Part shown: piece by piece, positions 1 through 8,913 of the stretch
Numbering within the stretch: the stretch's first letter is position 1
Layout: each line of letters opens with the position of its first letter
Position numbers and translations under genes: made by a program
Origin: Caballeronia sp. NK8
GTDB taxonomy: Bacteria; Pseudomonadota; Gammaproteobacteria; Burkholderiales; Burkholderiaceae
Assembly: GCF_018408855.1 (NCBI RefSeq)
Contig: NZ_AP024325.1
Coordinates: forward strand, 1,426,001 to 1,490,000
Length of the DNA stretch: 64,000 nucleotides
Direction: 5' to 3'
The notes under the pieces: model-generated
Database searches by the model: none
Told to the model about the DNA's origin: nothing
Seen by the model: only the letters and a program-made list of their open reading frames with translations

Positions 1-41
1 CTGCCAGCGCCCTCCTCTTTCAGTCTAATAGCCGTCAAGTG

Positions 42-1391
42 CTAACGCAGGAGATTCAGTAGAGCCGATGCGCTCTCCACCTGACGAAAGGTCCGAACTA
101 CACCAAGGCTTGCCTGGATATTGTCTGCGGAGATATTTGCTCTCCCTACAAGCGTGCGATATTTGGCCTCAACGTCGATCCAGTCGATCCCCAAGATCGC
201 GGCACCCTTCGGGGCATAGACGGTTGCTGACGTCCTTTTTCCGTCTTTCGTCACAATAGTCACGCGCGCCCCGCCTTTGTATCGATCGAGATCACTTGTC
301 GGCGGAGCAACCATACGCACCCTATCCAAAAGCATGCGAATCCGGGGGTCGGTAATTTTATCTGCGGAAGCATGGATCCAGGAGAAGTCGCGGTCTGCCA
401 CTCCAGCAGCGGCGAAGAATATGGCGCTGTGGGCCATTCCGATGAGATCCGTTGGATTGTGTGGATTGGCAAAGCCAGCGTAGCCCGGCCTTGAGATCTC
501 AATAAGCTCGACTTCCTCGGGTTCAACTCCAGCGTCTCGCGCAGCTTTCGCTGCCGCTTCGGCAACTCCGTGGTGGGGATGCCCCCCCGGCACAAGCTTG
601 ATGCCCATCTCTGTGAGAATATTCCACCTGGATCCGAAGTCGTTCGTGATAAGAGATGCGTCCGCGTCTCTACCGAAGCAGTCGAAGAATCCGAGTTTCA
701 TCTCGAACAGTTCACGCTCAACTGTAAAGCCTCGTGCGGCCGCCAAAGCAGCTTGAACACCCGATGTGGCCGCCTGTCCCGCGTGATACTCTCGGGCCAC
801 ACTCGTATCGGCGGCTGCGTTCAGTCCGCCAACTGAAGTCGCGGTAATTAAAAGTGCCTGGGCCGTCTTGTCTACCGAGAGTCTCATGAGTCGGGCTGCC
901 GCAGCAGCGCCAGCGAAAGCGGCGATGATACTTCCATGGAAGCCTTTGTCCTTGAAAGTGCACTGCATCACAGTGCTAATGCGACCCGCCGTCTCGTATC
1001 CAAGAACGATCGCCGCCACAATCTCTTCGCCGCTTGAACAAAGGCGCTCGCCGACGGCCAATGCACTGGCGCAAGCGGTTGTCCCTTGGTGGACAATGTT
1101 TCGCAAATCGCTGTCGTCCGACGCGGCGGCATCGCTCGCGACGGCGTTCACGCGCGCGGCGGCCGCTGCCGGAAGCCGCACGGAGCCGTCGAACCATATC
1201 GTCGACTCTGGCTTACCCCCACGGTCAATCTCCAGTTGTCTGATGATGCTTGATGACGATAGATTGAATCCGACCGCGGCGCTCGCAATCGTGCTGGCGA
1301 TTAACATTTCGCCGTAGTCCTTGGCTAACGAAGGCAGATCTTCAAACTTGGATTCTGTTATGAACTCGCCCAATCTCAACGCTACAGTCAT
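42..1391 (-). CDS. MmgE/PrpD family protein
   Basis: This 449-residue protein belongs to the MmgE/PrpD family, which includes 2-methylcitrate dehydratase and cis-aconitate decarboxylase. The family acts on polycarboxylic acids in the cytosol. The helical N-terminal domain carries the segment SDAAASDDSDLRNIVH (about residues 86-101), at the place where the family has its Asp/His active-site residues. A glycine-rich VPGGHPHHGVAEAAAKAA segment lies in the second half. ATG at 1391 is preceded by ggag nine bases upstream. A near-perfect 22-bp inverted repeat sits 38 bp upstream, so the gene may have its own promoter as well as belonging to the minus-strand group that starts at 4386. It is closely similar to the protein at 30729-32087 and only distantly to the one at 17595-18983. 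The exact substrate is not known. Confidence 0.9.
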   Translation of the reverse strand: MTVALRLGEFITESKFEDLPSLAKDYGEMLIASTIASAAVGFNLSSSSIIRQLEIDRGGKPESTIWFDGSVRLPAAAAARVNAVASDAAASDDSDLRNIVHQGTTACASALAVGERLCSSGEEIVAAIVLGYETAGRISTVMQCTFKDKGFHGSIIAAFAGAAAAARLMRLSVDKTAQALLITATSVGGLNAAADTSVAREYHAGQAATSGVQAALAAARGFTVERELFEMKLGFFDCFGRDADASLITNDFGSRWNILTEMGIKLVPGGHPHHGVAEAAAKAARDAGVEPEEVELIEISRPGYAGFANPHNPTDLIGMAHSAIFFAAAGVADRDFSWIHASADKITDPRIRMLLDRVRMVAPPTSDLDRYKGGARVTIVTKDGKRTSATVYAPKGAAILGIDWIDVEAKYRTLVGRANISADNIQASLGVVRTFRQVESASALLNLLR

Positions 1392-1428
1392 ATTTCATTA
1401 CTCCGGTCGGAAATCAACTACATCCTTA

Positions 1429-1450
1429 GTTTCATACTTGAGTATCAAAC
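1429..1450. promoter_or_regulatory. 22-bp near-perfect inverted repeat upstream of prpD-like gene
   Basis: The arms are GTTTCATACT and AGTATCAAAC around a 2-base centre, with 9 of 10 positions paired. It lies 38 bp upstream of the start at 1391, in the 205-bp gap after the substrate-binding-protein gene. Its position fits an operator. The regulator is unknown, and the spacing differs from the 17-bp repeat found elsewhere in the window. Confidence 0.45.
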
Positions 1451-1596
1451 AGCCGCCTACTGAGCGAGAGCGAAAGACTCATGACGTCTGCAAGCAGACC
1501 ATAGCCACTCTCATTAGCGTCGGAGCCCTTTTCCGTTGACTGTTTATGACTCGATGCCGGCTTTGGAAGAATCGCCGGCGACTCGACGCGACCAGT

Positions 1597-2688
1597 TCAA
1601 GCAGACGCCTTCCAACCGATCTTCTTTACTGCCTGGTCAACAAAGCGCATATCCAATACCTCATCGAGATGCAACGCTTTTGGATCGGACACTCCCGGCA
1701 CCAGCTTCATGGTTACCCAAGCTTCGAGGCTCTGCCTTGTAACGTAAGGGGACTTAAATTGAGACCAATTTTGCTCCCATACAGATGCCCATACCGTCGG
1801 CTCGACGGTTGACGAAAACTGCGCCTTATACAAGGCCTCGCCTGCTTCTTTCTTGTTCTCAATGACGTAGCGTAGGCCTCGCGTATCTGCCCGTACGATG
1901 GCAGCGTACAAGTCTGGATTCTGCTCAACGTCCGCGACCCGCGCTTCAATCAGGTGGCCAGCAAGTGATTTGAATCCTGAGATTTCATCCTTGGAAACTG
2001 AGAGGAAGAACACCGCCCCAACGCGAGCGGCTGCAATGCTTGTCACTGGAGGCGTCGCGACCATTGCGTCAATCGTGCCGTTCGCCATAGCTGCGATCAT
2101 ATTCGACGTCGATTGAAGGGGAACGATAGTTGCGTCCGAAGCCGGGTCGAGCCCACTTTGCGCAAGTACCTGTCGTGCGCAATAGTCGGTGATGCTGCCT
2201 GGAGACGTGACGCCACAACGCAATCCCTTGAAGTTCTTGACCGTCGAGAGTCTCTGACCCAGCGGAGTGCTGTCACCGGTGATCGAATGCTTGGCAGCGT
2301 AAGATGGTGACACCATGAAATAAAGCTCGTTGAATGCGCTCTGGGCCATCAAGATCTTGAACTTCTGCCCTCTCGCAGTTGCGGCAAGAAGCTCGCCGGG
2401 CGCAGTGTAATAAGCATTCCCCGCACCCGAAACCAGAGCGGTCATTCCTGCCGGCCCGCTGCGGGTGTAAATTCTCTCCAAGGTCAAGCCTTCCTCTTTG
2501 TAATACCCCATCGTCTCAGCGAGGAAGTGCGGAGCCCAGGCCAGCAGCGGTCCACCACTACCCATGAGCATCGTCAAGTGATCGCCCGCTTTCGACAGAG
2601 CAGCACGTGGCAGCGCGAGACTCGCGCCGCTCGCGGCCGCCATTGCTAGAAATTGGCGTCGAGATACCTTGAAATCATTTGTGTTCAT
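1597..2688 (-). CDS. ABC transporter substrate-binding protein (NMT1/THI5-like, SsuA/TauA type)
   Basis: This is a 363-residue periplasmic binding protein of the nitrate/sulfonate/taurine-type ABC family. The N-terminus has a twin-arginine-like signal (SRRQFLAMAAASGASLALP, about residues 9-27). The mature protein starts with a typical beta-strand and a MLMGSGGPLLAWAPHF segment. ATG at 2688 follows cggag. No ATPase or permease lies in this minus-strand group. A close paralogue at 10630-11715 is adjacent to both, so this protein may feed the same membrane complex with a second ligand. The ligand cannot be predicted from sequence. Confidence 0.88.
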   Translation of the reverse strand: MNTNDFKVSRRQFLAMAAASGASLALPRAALSKAGDHLTMLMGSGGPLLAWAPHFLAETMGYYKEEGLTLERIYTRSGPAGMTALVSGAGNAYYTAPGELLAATARGQKFKILMAQSAFNELYFMVSPSYAAKHSITGDSTPLGQRLSTVKNFKGLRCGVTSPGSITDYCARQVLAQSGLDPASDATIVPLQSTSNMIAAMANGTIDAMVATPPVTSIAAARVGAVFFLSVSKDEISGFKSLAGHLIEARVADVEQNPDLYAAIVRADTRGLRYVIENKKEAGEALYKAQFSSTVEPTVWASVWEQNWSQFKSPYVTRQSLEAWVTMKLVPGVSDPKALHLDEVLDMRFVDQAVKKIGWKASA

Positions 2689-2926
2689 CTGCAGTCTCCG
2701 TTGCAGAGTTGAAGGATTCGGGCGTGTCTGTGCGCCTTCTTTTTTCCGGTGATCTTAGAAACTATGGAGGCGCGATAATCCATTCAGCCCCTCAAGAACA
2801 AAACACCGGTGTGCTCTACGACCTAATTACGTTAAGCAATCCCCTTAGTTATCCGAACTCTCTAAGGTGCTCGATTATCGATCCAGGGCTGTCGGCTTAC
2901 CGGTGGGTTCCTCGATGCAAAAAAGG

Positions 2927-3985
2927 TCAGCCGCGCATCGCCTCCCCGCCTAGTCGATATATGCGCGCCGCCGTATCATGATAGAGTGCCGCCTTCTCAT
3001 CGACGGAGAATTCGTGTGTGATGCGTTTGAAGGCATTCCAAAGCTGACCGTATCCACACGACTGCTTGTCCACGGGGAAGTTGCTCTCGAACATGCATCG
3101 CTCCGGTCCGAATATCTCAATGCACTCTTCGACATACGGGCGCCATGCATTGGCCAACTCTATCGAAGATGGTGGGCTCTCGCGAACATGGAAATCCCAT
3201 CCGTTATAAAGCATGCCGAGGCCGCCAATCTTTACTGTCAGGTTTGGAAAGCGTGCAAGCGAACGAAGATTGGACTGCCAAATCTGGAATACGACGCGGC
3301 GATCGGTATGCGGCGGAATGCCCAGAATGCCCCCCGCATGGTCCAGAACCACTGAAGTTTCCGGAAACGTGCAGAGAAGGTCGACGAGATCCGGAAGCTG
3401 ATGATAGTAAAGCCAAGCATCGAAAGACAGGCCGAGGGACGCAAGGTGCGAAAATCCCTTCCGAAATGATGCTTCCCTCAGAAGGTGGCGAGGCCCAAAC
3501 TTCCTGCCGTAGGCGGCGCTGCCACTGTCCCAAGTAGCCCCCTGCCTGATACCTCGGAGGCGCCCATTTCCGGCTCGTATCAATCGCTCGAGCACGGGCT
3601 CGACCGCGTCGCCCAAAAGCAAGTCTGCAAAGCCTACAATACCGTCGCAGACGCGCGTCTTTCCGTAGTACCCACTCGCGCTAGCCGCAGCTATCCCATT
3701 GGCGAACTCCACTTCTCCTATCGGCTTCATTGCCTCAGAGGCATCGACCCGGTACATCGTTTTGACCTGAACAAATACCGTCGAAACAATGTTGTGACCG
3801 GAGCGTAGGTCTCTCAGAAACTCGTCCAACAGATAGCGACCATGCCCGCCATCCCAAATATGGTGATGAGGGTCGACGATTCGCAGATCAGGTTCCAGGG
3901 CATCTTCGTGAACGCCGGCGAGCCAGCCATCTAAATCCCCGAGGGGCCGTGGAGTGTTGCCACGAAATTCCGGTACAAGTGTCAT
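2927..3985 (-). CDS. Amidohydrolase_2 family metal-dependent hydrolase (copy 1)
   Basis: This 352-residue TIM-barrel hydrolase resembles the amidohydrolase-2 group, which includes 2-pyrone-4,6-dicarboxylate lactonase and some decarboxylases. The metal-binding signature VDPHHHIWD is at residues 38-45. Further conserved pieces are VLDHAGG and, near residue 300, CMFESNFPVD, which supplies the last catalytic Asp. It lies between the CMD-like gene and the substrate-binding-protein gene on the same strand. Two paralogues occur in the window (23007-24047 and 32781-33851), each near an uptake system. Lactone hydrolysis is the most likely chemistry, but decarboxylation cannot be excluded. Confidence 0.88.
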   Translation of the reverse strand: MTLVPEFRGNTPRPLGDLDGWLAGVHEDALEPDLRIVDPHHHIWDGGHGRYLLDEFLRDLRSGHNIVSTVFVQVKTMYRVDASEAMKPIGEVEFANGIAAASASGYYGKTRVCDGIVGFADLLLGDAVEPVLERLIRAGNGRLRGIRQGATWDSGSAAYGRKFGPRHLLREASFRKGFSHLASLGLSFDAWLYYHQLPDLVDLLCTFPETSVVLDHAGGILGIPPHTDRRVVFQIWQSNLRSLARFPNLTVKIGGLGMLYNGWDFHVRESPPSSIELANAWRPYVEECIEIFGPERCMFESNFPVDKQSCGYGQLWNAFKRITHEFSVDEKAALYHDTAARIYRLGGEAMRG

Positions 3986-4047
3986 GTGACAAGGTTAAGA
4001 ATTTTGGACAAGTCGCGCGAGCGCCGAGCATCTGAACAAGCAACGCC

Positions 4048-4386
4048 CTATTGCTGTCGCGTCCCAAGATAGTGAGCGTGCGCCTCCTCGATCCAATCCA
4101 ACACTCTGGCTGCTTGTCCAATGATCAAGGTCACACCAACTCCGGACACGATAATATGCTGGAGCGCTTCCTTCGACACTTTGAGATCGAAGAGGCGTAT
4201 CGCGTGCATCTTGAAAGAGATCTCCACTCCGAGCGCTGCAAGTTGGCAAGCGTGGACAATCTCACACGTCTTCTGATCAACCTCGGGCACTTCCATGAGT
4301 GCCTTACGCATTTCCTTATACCGCTCCACGGCTTGGGCGTTGACTGCCCCCACTTTCGCTGTTGCCGGTCTCAACACAGACGACAT
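4048..4386 (-). CDS. Carboxymuconolactone decarboxylase/AhpD-like small protein (copy 1)
   Basis: This is a 112-residue all-helical protein. It contains the core CEIVHACQLAALGVEISFKM followed by a helix-loop-helix, as in the carboxymuconolactone decarboxylase (CMD) fold. The AhpD CxxC redox pair is absent, so peroxidase activity is unlikely and a lyase or accessory role is more plausible. ATG at 4386 is preceded by aagggg. It is the first gene of the minus-strand group 4386 to 42, divergent from the beta-propeller gene at 4686. Confidence 0.7.
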   Translation of the reverse strand: MSSVLRPATAKVGAVNAQAVERYKEMRKALMEVPEVDQKTCEIVHACQLAALGVEISFKMHAIRLFDLKVSKEALQHIIVSGVGVTLIIGQAARVLDWIEEAHAHYLGTRQQ

Positions 4387-4685
4387 CGAAGACCCCTTAA
4401 TTTGCGGTTAAAAGAATGACAAGACGATGCGGCGTGCTAACGCACAAAATGCTGTCGCGCGGGAACGGCCCCGGGGCGTACCGTCGATCTGATCCGGACC
4501 CGCGTTCAGTCTGCGCCGTCACCGTCATCTCACGAAATCCCATAATACGCTACTTTTTACTGACGTTCCGAACATCGTTCAAGACAGGGTTTGTACTGGT
4601 CCTTACGCACCGGGAGGAAGTTCATCTTGCATTAAATGTCAAATGTCGAGACAATATTAGAAAGCAACCGGTCCAAAGGCTCACG
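4387..4685. promoter_or_regulatory. Divergent intergenic region
   Basis: This 299-bp gap separates the minus-strand catabolic group from the plus-strand operon. It must hold both promoters. AT-rich patches (near 4555 and 4630-4665) are candidate promoter elements. I do not see a clear operator repeat here. Confidence 0.5.
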
Positions 4686-5771
4686 ATGACTGCCCAAGAA
4701 CATTTCAGGAAGGTCGACTCCGATATGCTCGACGAGATTCACGTTTACGCTGGAACCGCTGGCCATTCGGCATGGTTTAGTGAAGACCAAGGCCTGACCT
4801 GGTCACACCCCAATAGTCATTCAGGGATGTATCTCGAAGCTCGCGTGTGGTGTTTTGGGAGCCATGCCGAGTTGCACGATACGCTAGTCGCCGGGACTGA
4901 CGAGGGTGTGTTTCGGTGGAGCGAGCGGACTGCGCGCTGGGAGTGCATATCGACTCAGATCAAGGACGTTTGGTCGATCGCCTATGACGCTCGCGACCCG
5001 TCTACCTTGTATGCTGGGACGCGCCCAGCTGGTCTCTACCGATCGCGGGACGGCGGCGAGACATGGAGCGAACTAACCGTCCCGGGTATCGCAAAGTTCT
5101 CTGAAGTCAATATGGGACCGACACGGGTGACACAGTTGCTGGCCGACCCATTAGTCCCGGATACCCTTTGGGCAACGATCGAGATCGGGGGCATCTACCG
5201 AAGCACCGACGGCGGAAGCTCTTGGTGTGCGCTAAGCAACGGCTTAAATTCGGGCGACGTACACGGGATCGCGGTATCGCGCACTGCGAGGGGCAAGCGT
5301 CGAATCCTCGCTACCACAAACCGCGGACTGCACATTAGCGATGACGGCGGAGAGTCGTGGCGCTTCGCCGAATTAGAATCGCCATGGCAATATACACGCG
5401 CAGTCGTAACTCGCACGGATGATCCTTCAGTCGTATTCTTGGCCAACGGGAACGGCCCACCTGGAAACGATGGCCGCTTACTTCGCAGTTTGGATGGCGG
5501 CGAAACTTGGGAAAGGTTGACCTTGCCAGGATCAATCAACAGCACGGTCTGGTGCATCGCAACTCATTTCTCAAATCCTGACCTGATATTCGTATGCACG
5601 AACCTAGGTCAACTCTTCCGATCGACCAACGGAGGAGACAGCTGGACGCGGCTTCCGCATGAGTTCGGAGAGATTCGGAGTCTGTATTGGCGGGCAGTGC
5701 CCAAGGGAACCCGAGGCGCGCCCCACTCTCTGACCCGAGCCGTGGCGCCCAAGCTAGTGGCAGCCACGTAA
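4686..5771 (+). CDS. Asp-box beta-propeller (sialidase/VPS10-like repeat) protein
   Basis: The protein has 361 residues from the ATG at 4686, which follows a weak aaagg site. An upstream in-frame start at 4416 would add 90 residues unlike the rest. At least five and probably six Asp-box motifs (S-x-D-x-G-x-T/S-W) are visible: SEDQGLTW, SRDGGETW, STDGGSSW, SDDGGESW, SLDGGETW and STNGGDSW. They are spaced as in a multi-bladed propeller. There is no signal peptide or membrane segment, so a cytosolic location is likely. It is first in an operon with a GMC oxidoreductase and an SDR. The family includes glycosidases and many non-enzymatic propellers; the function is unknown. Confidence 0.75.
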   Translation: MTAQEHFRKVDSDMLDEIHVYAGTAGHSAWFSEDQGLTWSHPNSHSGMYLEARVWCFGSHAELHDTLVAGTDEGVFRWSERTARWECISTQIKDVWSIAYDARDPSTLYAGTRPAGLYRSRDGGETWSELTVPGIAKFSEVNMGPTRVTQLLADPLVPDTLWATIEIGGIYRSTDGGSSWCALSNGLNSGDVHGIAVSRTARGKRRILATTNRGLHISDDGGESWRFAELESPWQYTRAVVTRTDDPSVVFLANGNGPPGNDGRLLRSLDGGETWERLTLPGSINSTVWCIATHFSNPDLIFVCTNLGQLFRSTNGGDSWTRLPHEFGEIRSLYWRAVPKGTRGAPHSLTRAVAPKLVAAT

Positions 5772-5803
5772 TCTCTAGAAACGCCGCACGTGCGTGCCCC
5801 GAA

Positions 5804-7537
5804 ATGCACATCGAAAAATACGATTACCTCATTGTTGGAGCAGGATCCGCTGGGTGCGTATTGGCGAGCCGCCTTACAGAGGATGGCCGTCGCTCCGTTC
5901 TGCTTCTTGAGGCGGGAGAAGATTATCTTCCGGGCGAGGAGCCTGCGGACATCGTCGACCCGTACCCGCTGTCGTCATACAATCCGTCGTACATGTGGGA
6001 TGGGTTGAAGGCTTTTTGGCACAACAGCACCCATGGGGCCCCGGCTGCATTTCCACAAGCAAAGGTGATGGGCGGCGGGTCAGCCGTCGCAGGCATGGTT
6101 GCATTCAGAGGTACGCCAGATGACTACAACGAGTGGCAGGCAATGGGCGCTGCGGGGTGGTCCTGGGACAGCGTGCTGCCATATTTCAGCAAGCTCGAGA
6201 CGGATCAAGATTTTTCGGACTCTCTGCATGGACGGCGAGGCCCAGTTCCGATCAGACGGGTGCCTCGAAATATGTGGCCTCCCCTGACCTCGGCGATTGA
6301 ACAATACGCAAAGGCATCCGGCTACCCGTTTATCGCCGATATGAACGGCGATTTCCGCGATGGGTTCGGCGCCACTCCGATCAGTAATACCGCGAACAGC
6401 CGAGTAACGACCGCTGCGGCATACCTCACATCCAGCGTTCGACAAAGACCGAATCTAACGATTCTTTCTCGCGCATATGTGCGTTCGGTTCGATTCAGCG
6501 ATAAGCGTGCGACCGGCGTTCTAGCAGAGGTCGACGGCCGCTTAATAGAATTTGCTGCGCGAGCTGAAGTAATCGTGACAGCTGGAGCGATTCATTCACC
6601 GGCCCTGCTGATGAGATCGGGCATCGGCGAAGGGGGCGCTCTACAGAAACTTGGGATCAGCGTCGTCGCCGACCTCGACGGCGTAGGGAAAAACTTGCGC
6701 AATCATGCCGCTGTCTTTATTTGCGCGATGCTGCATCGAAATTCGAGACAGTCGTCCTCTTTACGAACGCATCCGACCGCATGTATGCGCATGTCGTCAA
6801 ACCTCTTGGGCGCGCCTAAGTCAGACCTTTACATCAATATCCAGAGCAAAACTTCCTGGAACGCGATGGGCACCCGAGTGGCGAGCCTAAACGCTGTACT
6901 CCTGAAGCCGGCTGGGTCCGGTCAGGTGAGCTTGAACGTGCACGATGCCAACCAGTCTCCTCGCGTCGAATTTGGATTTGGCGACAACGCGCGCGACATC
7001 GAACGACTTTCTAAAGCGGTGCTCCGGATACTGAACATATTAAAGTCCCCAGTAGTAGCACCATTGGTCGGTGCGCCCTTCGTAGTACGCGTGGGAGACC
7101 GCATCCGACGGTGGAACACGCATACGGCGTCCAGTGCCGTGAACGCACGCGCGTTCGCGACGTTGCTCGATGCAATGCCCAGCGCCCTCGGCGACCGAGT
7201 CCTCGCAGCGCTAACGGGGCATAGGCTGGACAGTGAGCGTCTCATAAGTGATCCGACTTTCCTGCTGAACTTCGTCACCCGTGAGATCACAGGTGTTTAT
7301 CACCCGGTCGGCACGTGCCGAATGGGGAACCATACAGACCCTGCGGCCGTTGTTGACTCTGCTGGGCGCGTTTTAGGCGTCGCCAATCTGCGCGTTGCCG
7401 ACGCGTCCATCATGCCGACAATTCCTCGTGGCAACACCAACATTCCAACGATCATGGTCGCAGAGAAGCTTTCCGACGCCATTGTCAAAGGCGAGACCAC
7501 AGCCATTTCTGGAGCTAGCATTGGATCTGCAACTTGA
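5804..7537 (+). CDS. GMC-family FAD-dependent oxidoreductase
   Basis: This 577-residue enzyme is of the glucose-methanol-choline oxidoreductase family and oxidises alcohols with FAD. The dinucleotide motif GAGSAGCVLASRL is at about residues 12-24. The signature GAIHSPALLMRSGIG is in the middle, and the conserved HPVGTCRMG with downstream IPRGNTNIPTIMVAEK is at the C-terminus, carrying the catalytic His and the partner Asn. The start at 5804 gives normal family length; the frame is open further upstream, but that part lacks conservation and overlaps the propeller gene. The alcohol substrate is unknown; no signal peptide is seen. Confidence 0.92.
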   Translation: MHIEKYDYLIVGAGSAGCVLASRLTEDGRRSVLLLEAGEDYLPGEEPADIVDPYPLSSYNPSYMWDGLKAFWHNSTHGAPAAFPQAKVMGGGSAVAGMVAFRGTPDDYNEWQAMGAAGWSWDSVLPYFSKLETDQDFSDSLHGRRGPVPIRRVPRNMWPPLTSAIEQYAKASGYPFIADMNGDFRDGFGATPISNTANSRVTTAAAYLTSSVRQRPNLTILSRAYVRSVRFSDKRATGVLAEVDGRLIEFAARAEVIVTAGAIHSPALLMRSGIGEGGALQKLGISVVADLDGVGKNLRNHAAVFICAMLHRNSRQSSSLRTHPTACMRMSSNLLGAPKSDLYINIQSKTSWNAMGTRVASLNAVLLKPAGSGQVSLNVHDANQSPRVEFGFGDNARDIERLSKAVLRILNILKSPVVAPLVGAPFVVRVGDRIRRWNTHTASSAVNARAFATLLDAMPSALGDRVLAALTGHRLDSERLISDPTFLLNFVTREITGVYHPVGTCRMGNHTDPAAVVDSAGRVLGVANLRVADASIMPTIPRGNTNIPTIMVAEKLSDAIVKGETTAISGASIGSAT

Positions 7538-8309
7538 AGGCAAGCACGTTCTGGTGACCGGTGGATCGCGAGGAATTGGGTTCGCATGCGCCGAGCAATT
7601 TCTGGCGGAAGGCTGCGTCGTCAGCATCGTAGGACGTGATAAAAGCCGAATCGGTGACGCATGCAGGACGCTTGACGTCCACATGAAGGGAATCAGCGGA
7701 TATGCCGCCGACCTTTCCCAACCGGCCGCCGCATTGGGCGTAATTGCCGATGCTGAGGAAGAACGTGGACCGATCGACGTTCTCGTCAACGCCGCAGGCG
7801 GTGCTCGTCGGAAGCCTTTCGATGAATTGCAGCCTGAAGACTGGCGGGCCGCAATGGAAGCCAAATTTCTGACGTATATCAACGTCTTGGATCCTCTCAT
7901 CAAGCTCATGGCACAGCGTCGCGCCGGTTCGGTAGTCAATGTGGTGGGAATGGGAGGCAAAGTACCAATCACAACGCATCTAGCTGGCGGGTCCGCCAAC
8001 GCTGCACTGATGCTCGCCACGGCAGGCCTCGCGCTGGCATATGGACCGATGGGCGTTCGGGTTAATGCCCTGAATCCTGCAAAGACGAACACTGACCGGC
8101 TAGCAGAAGGCGTCAGTGCCTTTGCTCGGCAAGAACGGATAACTACCGCTGAAGCCATTGCCGAGGCGAACAATTCATCGCCTCTTGGTCGACCCGCTTC
8201 TCCTGCGGAGGTGGCGGCGGTTGTGGCCTTCCTGGCTTCCCCGAAGGCTGGGTACATCTCCGGGGCGATTGTTTCTATGGACGGTGCCGCTCGCCCGATG
8301 GTGGTCTGA
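7521..8309 (+). CDS. SDR-fold protein with replaced catalytic Tyr/Lys
   Basis: This is a 262-residue short-chain dehydrogenase/reductase. The TTG at 7521 is chosen because ggag lies six bases upstream and the protein then begins directly with LEGKHVLVTGGSRGIG. It overlaps the GMC gene by 17 bp, indicating coupled translation. The cofactor motif TGGSRGIG and NAAGG are intact. In the active-site region (HLAGGSANAALMLATAG) the usual Tyr-x-x-x-Lys appears replaced by Gly and Asn. It may therefore be an isomerase, hydratase or non-classical reductase rather than a standard dehydrogenase. Confidence 0.85.
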   Translation: MDLQLEGKHVLVTGGSRGIGFACAEQFLAEGCVVSIVGRDKSRIGDACRTLDVHMKGISGYAADLSQPAAALGVIADAEEERGPIDVLVNAAGGARRKPFDELQPEDWRAAMEAKFLTYINVLDPLIKLMAQRRAGSVVNVVGMGGKVPITTHLAGGSANAALMLATAGLALAYGPMGVRVNALNPAKTNTDRLAEGVSAFARQERITTAEAIAEANNSSPLGRPASPAEVAAVVAFLASPKAGYISGAIVSMDGAARPMVV

Positions 8310-8913
8310 GCCCGTTCCGACCGCGTTTCCCTTCCCGATCCTCCCTTAAAAATCCGACGAGGCGGTCCGCACGGTTGCGGCCCGTCCTACGCCCGCGCCG
8401 TCACATCGTCGGACTGCATTACGCCGCCCAAGGGCCCACACAAACGGGAACCCAAAGGCGAGCCATTTTTCCCTCCATATAGGACTTCTTACGCTATCCG
8501 CGCCACTCGGACCAGCGCCCGGTCGTCACGTTCCCGTCTGACATAAACCGATGGCCGCGGCTGAAGCCCGGCGAGCGCGAGATCGATGAAGGTGGGGTAA
8601 TTCCGAGCATATTTTCCGATGTCAGGCCGTTGAAACTTGTCTCAATGGGTAGTACATTTTTATAAACGAGCTCGTCGCGGCGCGAAGGCACCGAGGAACG
8701 ATGAGACGAATCGGAAACGGGGGAGACGATGCGGCGAATTTGCACAGTCCGGCGCGACCAGCCTACCCGCGCGTTCAGCGAGCGCCGGCTAACTCCCTTC
8801 CGATCAGCTAGTTTCCGGCTGACGACCGAGGCTCCGAGATCACCTCGTTATCTCGAATCAACAGCCGCTTTTGAATCGGTGATTCTGTAAGAAACTTGCA
8901 AAGAGGAAAGGTA
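8310..8913. other. 604-bp intergenic region
   Basis: No gene is supported here. On the minus strand, roughly 8490-8640 contains a short open frame ending in a peptide like VYVRRERDDRALVRVARIA. It looks protein-like but has no start or length to support it and could be a remnant. The promoter for the ABC operon should lie in the last 150 bp. Confidence 0.4.

Noticed and set aside
4416..4685. N-terminal extension of the beta-propeller protein
   Set aside because: These 90 codons have no similarity to the repeat domain and no ribosome site; the ATG at 4686 begins just before the first repeat.
7373..8257. 294-codon open frame antisense to the SDR gene
   Set aside because: Composition-driven shadow of the real gene; the plus-strand frame has clear SDR motifs.
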